Source: Indolivaga alginatilytica (GTDB lineage: Bacteria; Bacteroidota; Bacteroidia; Bacteroidales; Dysgonomonadaceae). Taken from it: a DNA stretch of 64,000 nt. The DNA lies in contig NZ_QICL01000014.1 in the NCBI RefSeq assembly GCF_003201355.1, positions 1-64,000 on the forward strand. Reading direction: 5' to 3'. The notes beneath the pieces were generated by a model, which ran no database searches, had not been told where the DNA came from, and saw nothing but the letters and a program-made list of their open reading frames with translations. How positions within the stretch are numbered: position 1 is the first letter of the stretch; each line of letters begins with the position of its first letter. The translations under genes and the position numbers were made by a program. Positions 42,120 through 50,160 of this stretch are shown here, piece after piece.

Positions 42120-44240
42120 ATCGAGTCCTTTCATCGATAAAGCTACTCGTTTTCTATCAGCGTCAACCGATAATACTTTCACTTGAACGTACTGATGTAG
42201 GGATACAATCTCGGTAGGGTCAGATACAAACCTGTCTGCTAATTCTGAAATGTGTACCAAGCCATTTTCTTTAATGCCTACATCAACAAAACATCCGAAA
42301 TTGGTAACGTTAGTAACTATACCAGGTAGAACCATGCCTTCTCTTAAATCTGCAATGGTCTTGATTGTAGGATCAAATTCAAAAGCCTGAATTCCTTTTC
42401 GTGGGTCACGTCCCGGTTTATCTAATTCTTCAATAATATCGTTGAGAGTAGGTAAACCTACTTTATCATTCACGTATTTATTTAGATTTAGATTCTTTTT
42501 CAGTTCCTTGTTTTCGATCAACTCTTTTACGTTGCAACCTAAATCTTTAGCCATAGTTTCTACTACGACATAACTTTCTGGGTGTACAGCCGAATTATCA
42601 AGAGGGTTCTCTCCATCGGCAATTCGTAAGAATCCAGCACATTGTTCAAAAGCTTTCTCACCCATTCGAGGAACCTTAAGCAATTGTTTGCGGGTTTTGA
42701 ATGCTCCGTTTTCGGCTCTGTAATTTACAATGTTTTGGGCTAGGGTAGGACCTAATCCCGATATATAAGTGAGTAAATGTTTACTTGCAGTATTTACATT
42801 TACACCAACCATGTTTACGCAACTTTCGACCGTTAAGTCAAGCGATCGTTTCAACTTCGTTTGATCTACATCGTGTTGATATTGACCTACACCTATTGAT
42901 TTAGGGTCTATCTTGACCAACTCTGCTAAAGGATCCATCAAACGGCGACCAATAGATATGGCTCCACGAACTGTTACATCGTATTCCGGAAATTCTTCCC
43001 TTGCAATTTTAGATGCAGAATAAATAGATGCACCGTTCTCGCTAACTACGAATACTTGTACTTCCTTCTCGTAGCGAATCTTTGTAATGAAATGTTCTGT
43101 CTCACGGCTGGCAGTTCCGTTACCTATGGCAATAGCATCAATTTTGTAAGTCGATACCATTTGCGAAATCTTTCCTGCTGCTTTAGACGATTCGTTTTGA
43201 GGTGGATGTGGATATATTGTTTCATTATGCAAGAGGTTGCCCTGTGCATCAAGACAAACTACCTTACAACCTGTTCTATATCCGGGGTCTATACCAAGTA
43301 CTCTTTTTTGTCCGAGGGGAGCAGCTAAAAGCAGTTGACGTAAGTTTTCAACAAATACACGTATGGCTTCTTCGTCTGCAACATCTTTCGACATGGTAGC
43401 GAATTCTGTTTCTATGGATGGCTTAAGTAATCGTTTATAAGCATCTTTGACAGCAACTTCTACATATTCGGATGCTTCTGTAACTCCTTTTACGAATTTA
43501 CGGTTGAGGCGTTCCAAAGCGTCTTCTTCTAGAGGTGCAATATTTATTCTGAGGAATCCTTCTGCTTCACCACGTCGCATAGCAAGTATGCGGTGAGATG
43601 AACAGCGGCTCAATCGTTCTTCCAGATCAAAATAGTCTCTGTATTTGTCGCCTTCTGTTTCTTTGCCTTTAACTACTTTAGATGTCACGAAGGCATCGCG
43701 TTGAAAAAGATTACGTATTGTATTACGCGCAGCTTCGTCTTCGCTTACCCATTCAGCAATAATATCGCAAGCACCATTTATCGCTTCTTTTGTATCTTGC
43801 ACATCTCCTTTTACAAAAGCGAGAGCTTTAGATTCTACATCAAATTTCTGTTGCAACATCAAAGCTTGAGCCAATCCTTCCAGCCCTTTTTTACGAGCTA
43901 TTTCTGCACGTGTTTGGCGTTTAGGTTTGTAGGGTAGATAAATATCTTCTAGCTCGGTTGAATTCCAGCAATTTTCTATTCTCGATTTCAGTTCGGGAGT
44001 TAGTTTCTCCTGCTCTTCTATCGTTTTTAAAATGGTTTCTTTTCGCTTTGTAAGGTCTATCAGTTTATCGTATTGCTCTTTAATATCGGCAATCTGAATT
44101 TCGTCTAATCCTCCAGTTACTTCTTTCCGGTAACGACTGATAAATGGGATGGTAGCTCCATCGTTAAGTAAGGCTATTGTCTTTTCTATTTGGCTCTCTC
44201 TAATATTCAGAGCCGATGATATTAGCTTATTAATGGTCAT
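42117..44240 (-). CDS. tex: Tex family RNA-binding transcription accessory protein
   Basis: A 707-aa Tex protein. Order of domains: N-terminal helical region with TIPFISRYRKEVTGGLDE (about 29-47), a YqgF-like RNase H fold starting RVLGIDPGYRTG (313-324), helix-hairpin-helix motifs around YISGLGPTLAQNIVNYRAEN and KVPRMGEKAFEQCAGFLRI, and a C-terminal S1 domain (about 635-705: GIVTNVTNFGCFVDVGI, GLVHISEL). The family binds RNA and affects transcription and stress survival. Length is slightly shorter than E. coli YhgF, as usual for this phylum. Confidence 0.94.
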   Translation of the reverse strand: MTINKLISSALNIRESQIEKTIALLNDGATIPFISRYRKEVTGGLDEIQIADIKEQYDKLIDLTKRKETILKTIEEQEKLTPELKSRIENCWNSTELEDIYLPYKPKRQTRAEIARKKGLEGLAQALMLQQKFDVESKALAFVKGDVQDTKEAINGACDIIAEWVSEDEAARNTIRNLFQRDAFVTSKVVKGKETEGDKYRDYFDLEERLSRCSSHRILAMRRGEAEGFLRINIAPLEEDALERLNRKFVKGVTEASEYVEVAVKDAYKRLLKPSIETEFATMSKDVADEEAIRVFVENLRQLLLAAPLGQKRVLGIDPGYRTGCKVVCLDAQGNLLHNETIYPHPPQNESSKAAGKISQMVSTYKIDAIAIGNGTASRETEHFITKIRYEKEVQVFVVSENGASIYSASKIAREEFPEYDVTVRGAISIGRRLMDPLAELVKIDPKSIGVGQYQHDVDQTKLKRSLDLTVESCVNMVGVNVNTASKHLLTYISGLGPTLAQNIVNYRAENGAFKTRKQLLKVPRMGEKAFEQCAGFLRIADGENPLDNSAVHPESYVVVETMAKDLGCNVKELIENKELKKNLNLNKYVNDKVGLPTLNDIIEELDKPGRDPRKGIQAFEFDPTIKTIADLREGMVLPGIVTNVTNFGCFVDVGIKENGLVHISELADRFVSDPTEIVSLHQYVQVKVLSVDADRKRVALSMKGLD

Positions 44241-44487
44241 ATAGTCAGTATAAATATTTTATTGCAAATCTACTTCCTGCCTCATCTAAGGCTATCTATT
44301 TACTAGTTAAAATAGATTAACAGGATTCGTTTGTATATCAATTGCTTATTAGCGTCCGGTACTTATTAATAATGAGTATTTTATAAAAATATCCCTATTT
44401 TATGGTATTGTGTATACTCTAAAAGCCTGCTTTCTTTGTATTATTCAAAATCAATAAAATTAATTCTAAATACAAAAGAATAAAGAC

Positions 44488-44988
44488 ATGGCAAAGATAG
44501 GTATATACTATGGTTCTACAACCGGTAACACTCAAGATTTAGCAGAGCGTTTAGCAAAAGCTTTAGACGTAGCATCAGCAGATGTGCATGATGTAGCATC
44601 AGCTTCGGCAGACTTTAGAGCTTATGATGTGGTTCTGTTCGGAGGATCAACAATGGGTATGGGTGATTTTCAAGATGATTGGGAATCTTATATCGACGAT
44701 GTCAAGAATGCAGACCTTAATGGTAAAAAAGTAGCTTTATTCGGCTGTGGAGACTCTTCTTCTTATAGCGACACTTTTGGTGATGCTCTAGGTAAAATTT
44801 ATGAAGTGATAAAAAATAAAGGATGCGAAGTAATAGGTCGCGTATCTATCGAAGGTTATACTTTTGATAGCTCTGAGGCTATTGTTGACGGACAGTTTGT
44901 TGGATTACTTATCGATGAGGATAATGAATCTAATCTTACCGATCAGCGTGTTGCTTTATGGTTAGAAGATTTAAGAAAAGTAATTTGA
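44488..44988 (+). CDS. fldA: Flavodoxin
   Basis: A 166-aa long-chain flavodoxin, an FMN electron carrier. The phosphate loop is GIYYGSTTGNTQDLAERLA (4-22), the first FMN-stacking loop is GGSTMGMGDFQDDW, and CGDSSSYSDTFGDALG is the second, with Tyr at the stacking position. Bacteroidota encode a DUF2023 gene just downstream, as here. The stop codon TGA is part of a dispersed repeat. Confidence 0.96.
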   Translation: MAKIGIYYGSTTGNTQDLAERLAKALDVASADVHDVASASADFRAYDVVLFGGSTMGMGDFQDDWESYIDDVKNADLNGKKVALFGCGDSSSYSDTFGDALGKIYEVIKNKGCEVIGRVSIEGYTFDSSEAIVDGQFVGLLIDEDNESNLTDQRVALWLEDLRKVI

Positions 44989-45024
44989 GGTCGTTGACCT
45001 TAAGTCTTTGAAAGTGTAATTTTA
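44986..45024 (-). repeat. Dispersed repeat, copy 14 (left half)
   Basis: TGAGGTCGTTGACCTTAAGT then CTTTGAAAGTGTAATTTTA. The TGA is the flavodoxin stop. The arms pair with one G-T pair around a GTT-type loop. It faces away from copy 15. Confidence 0.75.
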
Positions 45025-45031
45025 ATGGCAT

Positions 45032-45093
45032 GTTTCTAAACCTGCTATAGTTGTTATACTTGCCAAAGCAATAGAAAGGTCTGAGACCTCAAT
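45032..45093 (+). repeat. Dispersed repeat, copy 15 (right two thirds)
   Basis: TAAACCTGCTATAGTTGTTA, then TACTTGCCAAAGCAATAGAA and the palindrome AGGTCTGAGACCT, ending about 30 bp before the ATG of the DUF2023 gene. Copies 14 and 15 lie head to head, with palindromes at the outer ends. Confidence 0.85.
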
Positions 45094-45122
45094 ATATGTT
45101 CCTTACCTCATAATTCTCAATT

Positions 45123-45464
45123 ATGTTAGTATTTAATCATCATATTTACGAATTCAAAAAAGGAGTCAGAGACATGGTACTCTGTACACTTTCCGGGAAA
45201 CTGGAGGAGAAAGTAAAGGCTAAACTCGAAAGAAATGAGATTAGTTATATGATACAGAAATTGAAGAATGGTAATATAAATGTCTTTTTTGGAAAGAAAG
45301 AGTGTCTCGTAGTAGTGGACAAGCTATGTAAAGATAAGTCTTTAGACCAATTATCGGCAGAAGAAGATTTTATGATCGGTACTCTGCTTGGATATAGTGT
45401 AAGTGAACAATGCAGACGTTATTGCAAAAGAAAAAAAGAAATAAACGTCATATTCAGTTTATAG
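45123..45464 (+). CDS. DUF2023 family protein, flavodoxin-associated
   Basis: A 113-aa soluble protein recognised as DUF2023 by VFNHHIYEFKKGVRDMVLCT, NVFFGKKECL and the C-terminal DFMIGTLLGYSVSEQCRRYC. The family is confined mainly to Bacteroidota and other anaerobes and is usually encoded next to a flavodoxin gene, so a role in handling flavodoxin or its electrons is inferred. The last Cys residues (EQCRRYCKRK) could bind metal. A pair of dispersed repeats fills the 134-bp gap between the two genes. Confidence 0.86.
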   Translation: MLVFNHHIYEFKKGVRDMVLCTLSGKLEEKVKAKLERNEISYMIQKLKNGNINVFFGKKECLVVVDKLCKDKSLDQLSAEEDFMIGTLLGYSVSEQCRRYCKRKKEINVIFSL

Positions 45465-45502
45465 TGAATCATTTCTATTGATAGTTTTTTAGTTGATCAT
45501 TA

Positions 45503-45537
45503 AATGCCCTAAGCTGTGATAGCTTGGGGCATTATAT
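45503..45537 (+). terminator. Terminator after the DUF2023 gene
   Basis: AATGCCCTAAGCT and AGCTTGGGGCATT form a 13-bp stem with one T-G pair and a GTGAT loop, followed by an A/T-rich tail. Confidence 0.75.
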
Positions 45538-45564
45538 TTTGGATTGTCAGTTCAAAAGGAAATA

Positions 45565-46065
45565 TTATTCATTCATACTGTATGTGAAATATGCAACTGC
45601 TAAGGATATTAAAAAGGATAGGCCTCCCAGAACTAATGCCAATTTAGGTAAGCAAGTGTTCGTTTTTAGGTATCTTATGTTTGCAGCTAGCTCTTCTTGT
45701 TTCGCAGGTGATAAATTTATATTTTCCTGTAGAGATTTTATCTCTAAATCTAATCTTTGAATTTCTTTTTGCTCCTTATCTGCTTCCTGCTGTTGCAAAC
45801 CTAATATTACCTTATAGTAATTATCATCAATGAACTTCCTTGTTTGGTCATTCGCAACTATAGCTTCATGTATAAAATCATGGATTGTTACAGCATTATA
45901 ATTAATTAAAGCAAATAAAATTCTGGTCCACTGATTTGGGTCTTCATTAGGTTTTTTATGCCGTCTACACTCATTAATAATTTCGAATATTGGTAATTGT
46001 TTATTTTGCTGTAATCTTTTGAGAATTGTGTCAATAATAGTAAGATCTTTTTGTTCTAGTTTCAT
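45565..46065 (-). CDS. Hypothetical tail-anchored protein
   Basis: A 166-aa protein that I do not recognise. The N-terminal 65 residues look like a small helical domain (MKLEQKDLTIIDTILKRLQQ). Residues 90-130 are a strongly charged Gln/Glu/Lys/Leu stretch likely to form a coiled coil, and the C-terminus has a single membrane helix (ALVLGGLSFLISLAVAYFTY), giving a tail-anchored topology. It lies 90 bp downstream of another unknown gene on the same strand. Confidence 0.6.
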   Translation of the reverse strand: MKLEQKDLTIIDTILKRLQQNKQLPIFEIINECRRHKKPNEDPNQWTRILFALINYNAVTIHDFIHEAIVANDQTRKFIDDNYYKVILGLQQQEADKEQKEIQRLDLEIKSLQENINLSPAKQEELAANIRYLKTNTCLPKLALVLGGLSFLISLAVAYFTYSMNE

Positions 46066-46157
46066 TGTTAGTGTTATATATAATTAAATGTTTGCAATAG
46101 TGAGTGTATTGAAAAATACCAAAATACATCGTGGTTAAGGATATTCTTCTAGTCAAT

Positions 46158-46868
46158 TTATACAAGAATAAAGTTCTCACCTAGAGAAGATTCTTCCATC
46201 GAAGCATACGAATAGTGCTTAGGTAAGAACCAGGATACGTATGCCATAACAGTATTAAAATGTTCTCTATCTTTAAATTTGTCAGGAGTCAGATTAAATA
46301 CAAGCTGCTGAGAAAATTCTTCACCCTTAGGACGGTTTAGTAATGCTATTTTAGCATCAGTTATTTGTAGACTCTCGAAAAACATACGAAGAATAGCTCT
46401 TGTTTGAACAGGTATTATATATTCGGATGGTTGTCCTACTAACACTTTCTCTTCTTTGGCTATAACCTCATCAGATTTTTGCATATCCCAATTGTCGGAT
46501 TTTGTATAGAACTCATTTTTTAGATGATAGTTTACAATATCTCCGTATGAGAATACCCAATCAGGATTTCCTTTCTCAGGGTTTATTACAACTCCAAAAC
46601 CTTGCTCTAAAAGAAAGTCAGGAATCATATTCTTTATCACATAGCATTGAAATTGTTTATTCGGTTCTGGAGTATTTAACACAAAATAAGGAAAACCATC
46701 AGGACCACTTATAATTTGTGGGTCGCTGCATGCAAAACTTGCATCAGCAACATTTTCGAAGAACTTTTCTCTCCAATTTTCGTCACGCAATTCTCCTTCA
46801 ACCTTAAATAATTCGTTTAAAATTGTAGTCTTCTCCAAATCTCCGTAATATGGCTCTTTCTCGGTCAT
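46158..46868 (-). CDS. Hypothetical protein
   Basis: A 236-aa soluble, acidic protein with no signal peptide. Notable stretches are GPDGFPYFVLNTPEPNKQFQ, GNPDWVFSYGDIVNYHLKN and ILRMFFESLQITDAKIALLN. The mix of strands and helices suggests a compact domain, but no catalytic motif is apparent, and I cannot assign a family. The repeat-flanked glycan operon lies upstream and the tail-anchored unknown downstream. Confidence 0.6.
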   Translation of the reverse strand: MTEKEPYYGDLEKTTILNELFKVEGELRDENWREKFFENVADASFACSDPQIISGPDGFPYFVLNTPEPNKQFQCYVIKNMIPDFLLEQGFGVVINPEKGNPDWVFSYGDIVNYHLKNEFYTKSDNWDMQKSDEVIAKEEKVLVGQPSEYIIPVQTRAILRMFFESLQITDAKIALLNRPKGEEFSQQLVFNLTPDKFKDREHFNTVMAYVSWFLPKHYSYASMEESSLGENFILV

Positions 46869-46937
46869 ATGTGATAGTGTATTATATATTATTGGTATTT
46901 CTAGATTTATTTAGAATAGACTTCGAACTAATTACTT

Positions 46938-46967
46938 AGCTTAGCAATAGAAAAGTCTAGAATCTTA
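46938..46967 (-). repeat. Dispersed repeat, copy 16 (partial, diverged)
   Basis: AGCTTAGCAATAGAAAAGTC followed by TAGAATCTTA. The GCAATAGAAA segment matches copy 15; the palindrome is partly lost (centre TCTAGA). Its end supplies the TAA stop of the TagF-like gene. Confidence 0.6.
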
Positions 46968-48017
46968 TTTTCGCTTGATTTTGCCAAACTTTTTAATAGA
47001 TTGGTATTTTCTCCAAAGATTGAGCTTTCGTTCTTTAGGAACACCATGTTGAGTAATATAATCTTCAACAGCAGCAAACATTCGTTCAGCTACTTTTCCG
47101 TCCAGATAAGGATCGTAGTTGTTTATAATCCATTGGCGTTTCTCTTTATACTCATCGCTGGTTTGTACAGTTTCAAAAGCTTCGCTTAGGAGATCAATAT
47201 TATCCAGATCGAGCCAGTATTTATCCTTAGCCACATTCTTATATGTAATCACCGGCTTATCTAACAGTAGAAATTCGTATACTGCTGATGAGGTATCACT
47301 AATCATAATATCGGAAGCCAAAATGTATTTGGTGATATTATGGTCGTCTATCCAGATGATGTTTTCAACTTCGTTAGCTAATTGCTTATATTCTTCAACC
47401 CATTCTTGTTTTGTTAGAGGATGGAACTTGAGAAGTATAACAACATCTTTTTCTTTAGCTAATGTTTTGAGGCTTTCTTTTATAAAAGGAAGTGAGGTAA
47501 GCGATGGCGAAAAAGTAGGTGCATATAAAACGACCTTGCTTTTTTTATTGTCAGCTAATAACTGTTGTTTATAATCGTCAAAAGTATGTAGGTTGTTGAA
47601 AATCCAGTCCTGACGAGTCCAGCCGGTTTCGACTACTTCAAAATCTTTATATTTAGCAGCTAATTTCTTAAAGGGTTCGGTGAAAAAAGGTCCTTGTGTG
47701 AGGTACATATCCAAGTAGCGGCGAATAACCCAATGATCTTTTTTCTCGGCAGCATACCCATGAAATATTTCGGCTTTTACTCCCGATAAATAGTATGGTA
47801 CGATATTTCCGGGAACGAAAACTGCTTCGGGGAAAAATTCGTAAGTTTCTTGTATCGAATTTGTCCATCTAACCTCATCTTTAAGAGAGAAGTCAGGGAT
47901 GTTTCGAGCATCCACAAACCAAAGAACTTCGTGTTGCTGGCTTTTGTTTGCCTCATCCTGCAAGGGAGCAAGAATACTTACTGCGTATTTATGCTCACAA
48001 AAAAGAACGATTTTCAT
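46965..48017 (-). CDS. CDP-alcohol phosphotransferase, TagF/glycerophosphotransferase-like
   Basis: A 350-aa protein from the Met at 48017 (MKIVLFCEHKYAVSIL); the frame is open 23 codons further, but that part overlaps the upstream gene and is not conserved-looking. It matches the TagF-type CDP-glycerol:glycerophosphate transferase fold: EIFHGYAAEKKDHW (His-containing loop), VVLYAPTFSPS, VILLKFHPL and ISDTSSAVYEFLLLDKPVIT (the Ser-Ser-x-x-x-Glu donor site). Such enzymes transfer a phospho-alcohol from a CDP carrier to an acceptor. Together with the two upstream genes it may decorate a surface glycan. Confidence 0.87.
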   Translation of the reverse strand: MKIVLFCEHKYAVSILAPLQDEANKSQQHEVLWFVDARNIPDFSLKDEVRWTNSIQETYEFFPEAVFVPGNIVPYYLSGVKAEIFHGYAAEKKDHWVIRRYLDMYLTQGPFFTEPFKKLAAKYKDFEVVETGWTRQDWIFNNLHTFDDYKQQLLADNKKSKVVLYAPTFSPSLTSLPFIKESLKTLAKEKDVVILLKFHPLTKQEWVEEYKQLANEVENIIWIDDHNITKYILASDIMISDTSSAVYEFLLLDKPVITYKNVAKDKYWLDLDNIDLLSEAFETVQTSDEYKEKRQWIINNYDPYLDGKVAERMFAAVEDYITQHGVPKERKLNLWRKYQSIKKFGKIKRK

Positions 48018-48027
48018 ACCTGTCTTC

Positions 48028-48759
48028 TTATAATAAGTGTGAGGGAAGCTTCTTACATGCAGTCTCGAAATCCTCCACGGTATCAAGTTCCATCGAAAAT
48101 ATATTAGTAGTGTCTACAATATACATATCGGCTCCTTTTTCTATAATATTTTCGAAAGCTGCTTCGTAGAATATGCCTGACTGATTTTTGTTAAGAATCA
48201 TATCATCCATTTCATCAAAAAGAAGTTTGACTAATGGTGCTGAGAATTTCTCAATTCCTACCGATTCACCAACTGCATCTTTAATGGAACAGACTTTACT
48301 TATTTCTTTTATTCTATTGGTGTCATCTACAATTACCTTTATCTCTTCATCGCCCAATTCGTGAGAATTAAGAGCTAAACAGTTTTTGTGTGGAGATTCT
48401 AATAAGGCGGTAATGATTGGTGAATCAAATAGAATGTCACTATCAAGCAGCATAATATCCTGACCCTTCACTGCCTCTTTAGTCATCCAAAGAGAATATA
48501 TATTGTTTGTAGAAGCATATTTTTCATTGAATATATACTCTACTTGTAGTTTTGGATAGTTGACAGAGATGTAATCTTCGATCATTTCTTTTAAATATCC
48601 GGTTACAACTACAAACTCTTTAAATCCGTTCGAAATTAGAGAATCTATGGTGCGTCCTAATAAGCATTTACTACCTACTTCGAGCAAGCATTTAGGAGTA
48701 TTATTAGTAAGAGGTCGCAGGCGTGAGGCTATGCCGGCTGCCAGAATAACTGCTTTCAT
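48028..48759 (-). CDS. LicC-like cytidylyltransferase / NTP transferase
   Basis: A 243-aa nucleotidyltransferase. The start, KAVILAAGIASRLRPLTNNT then PKCLLEVG, is the NTP-binding loop. ASTNNIYSLWM and MLLDSDILFD (metal-binding Asp) match the LicC/phosphocholine-cytidylyltransferase branch, in which YxxTNNIYSL is characteristic. The product would be a CDP-activated small phospho-alcohol. It overlaps the aminotransferase-like gene by 4 bp and precedes the TagF-like transferase by 10 bp, so the three form one operon. Confidence 0.88.
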   Translation of the reverse strand: MKAVILAAGIASRLRPLTNNTPKCLLEVGSKCLLGRTIDSLISNGFKEFVVVTGYLKEMIEDYISVNYPKLQVEYIFNEKYASTNNIYSLWMTKEAVKGQDIMLLDSDILFDSPIITALLESPHKNCLALNSHELGDEEIKVIVDDTNRIKEISKVCSIKDAVGESVGIEKFSAPLVKLLFDEMDDMILNKNQSGIFYEAAFENIIEKGADMYIVDTTNIFSMELDTVEDFETACKKLPSHLL

Positions 48760-49829
48760 TTAAGATTTGTATTAAGAGCAACTCTTCGTATTATTTCTAC
48801 AACTTGTTTATTGATGGGTGTTGTTCCCAAGGTTATACGCATATGAGTGCGCAAGCCTTCTTCGTTCATGAATTTTACAACGATGTTGTCTTTCTTGAAT
48901 TCGTCTTGAAGCTTCTCTTTTAGTTCAGTAGGATATTTTACTAATACAAAATTGGCATCCGAATTGTATACCTTAAAGCCTTCAATCGGATTTAAGCCTG
49001 TTTTATATAATTCTTTATCCTGCTGCATTTTCTCAGCATTGGCATTGTAGTATTCAGTAGATTGAAGTGCTGCAATACCCAGTTTCTCGGTTAGTTTGTT
49101 ATATCCCAGATACATTGTGCTGAAATTAGTGAATTTTTTAAGACCATCGCCCATAAATCCATATCCCAAACGCAAACCGGGAAGTCCGTAAAACTTAGAG
49201 AATGTACGGATAATAAGCAAATTAGGAAACTCTTTTATCAGTTTCGAAATATATGTAATATCTTTATTTGCAAAAGATGTATATGCTTCATCAATAACTA
49301 CAATCGTATCTTTGCCTAGGCTCGAAATTATATCCTTCATTTCATCTACTGAAAGAGAATTTCCAGTAGGGTTATTGGGGCTAGCCAATAAGACGATATC
49401 GGGGTTTTCGGCTTCCGCTATTTTCTTTATTTCCGGAATATTATATTTAAAATCATATCCATCTTCGTAAAGAGGATACATTATTGTTTTGCCGTTTACT
49501 TCATCTGCAATAGATTTATAGTACCACCACGAAAATGTTGGTATAAGTATCTTACGTTGCTGATGTCCTTGACTAAGAAAGCAATGAATAATACCTTTCA
49601 GAATATCTTCTCCACCATATCCTAATACTACATTTTGCTCGGCAACATTATACATGTCTCCGATGTATTGAGATAGCTCGCTTTTTATTCCATGTTGAAA
49701 ACAGCGGGTGTAGGTACATAAATCCTGAGGATTGAATTCTTTCAGAACTTTTGCTACAAGTGGAGATACTTCGTAGCTGTACTCGTTTCGGTCAAGGTAT
49801 ATTAAACCTTTTGTTTCTGAATTACTCAT
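48756..49829 (-). CDS. HisC/CobD-like PLP-dependent enzyme
   Basis: A 357-aa fold-type I PLP enzyme. It has ASPNNPTG (149-156), IDEAYTSF (PLP-binding Asp179 and Tyr183 region) and the Schiff-base lysine K212 in TFSKFYGLPGLRLGY; a C-terminal Arg in HMRITLG binds the carboxylate or phosphate. It resembles histidinol-phosphate aminotransferase, but no his genes are nearby. CobD-type amino-acid-phosphate decarboxylases share this fold. Because it heads an operon with a LicC-like and a TagF-like gene, it may provide a phospho-amino-alcohol for CDP activation (inference). Confidence 0.86.
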   Translation of the reverse strand: MSNSETKGLIYLDRNEYSYEVSPLVAKVLKEFNPQDLCTYTRCFQHGIKSELSQYIGDMYNVAEQNVVLGYGGEDILKGIIHCFLSQGHQQRKILIPTFSWWYYKSIADEVNGKTIMYPLYEDGYDFKYNIPEIKKIAEAENPDIVLLASPNNPTGNSLSVDEMKDIISSLGKDTIVVIDEAYTSFANKDITYISKLIKEFPNLLIIRTFSKFYGLPGLRLGYGFMGDGLKKFTNFSTMYLGYNKLTEKLGIAALQSTEYYNANAEKMQQDKELYKTGLNPIEGFKVYNSDANFVLVKYPTELKEKLQDEFKKDNIVVKFMNEEGLRTHMRITLGTTPINKQVVEIIRRVALNTNLK

Positions 49830-50098
49830 AAGTCATAATTAATGAAACACTGTAAGTCCTAGTACTAGACTGACCTCAAGGCATACAAACCTTAATTCTG
49901 TTGAAGGAATACAGGGGCTAGCCAAAGTGTTTTTAAATTTGCTTGCAAAGGTATTAAAATAACATGACAAAAATTGAGTGTTTAGTGTTACTAATATAAA
50001 AATACTTTTCCGGCTAATGATTTGCGATATATAGATGAACCGTATTTATCAGTAGATTTTCCCTTTGGTGTTTGGGTGTTTCTTCTAACCGAAAGATA
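49830..50098. other. Upstream region of the HisC-LicC-TagF operon
   Basis: No gene seen. On the minus strand a perfect -7 box lies at 49953-49946. The rest is AT-rich sequence of unknown role up to the terminator of the GH3 gene. Confidence 0.4.
49946..49953 (-). promoter_or_regulatory. Probable -7 promoter box of the HisC-LicC-TagF operon
   Basis: TACCTTTG on the minus strand matches TANNTTTG perfectly and is about 115 bp upstream of the aminotransferase-like start. A TTTG lies 14 bp upstream, nearer than the usual 19-21 bp, so the -33 element is uncertain. Confidence 0.45.
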
Positions 50099-50141
50099 AA
50101 AAGAGGAGAACTTATTTCTAAAAAATAAGCTCTCCTCTTTT
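50099..50141. terminator. Terminator after the GH3 gene
   Basis: AAAAGAGGAGA pairs with TCTCCTCTTTT, with further inner pairing of CTTATTT with AAATAAG around a short loop. It is placed just beyond the leftward GH3 stop codon. Confidence 0.82.
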
Positions 50142-50160
50142 AAGTTATAGAGCTGTTATG

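Noticed and set aside
48018-48086. N-terminal extension of the TagF-like protein
   Set aside because: It overlaps the upstream cytidylyltransferase gene, and the later Met gives a normal GT-B-like start.
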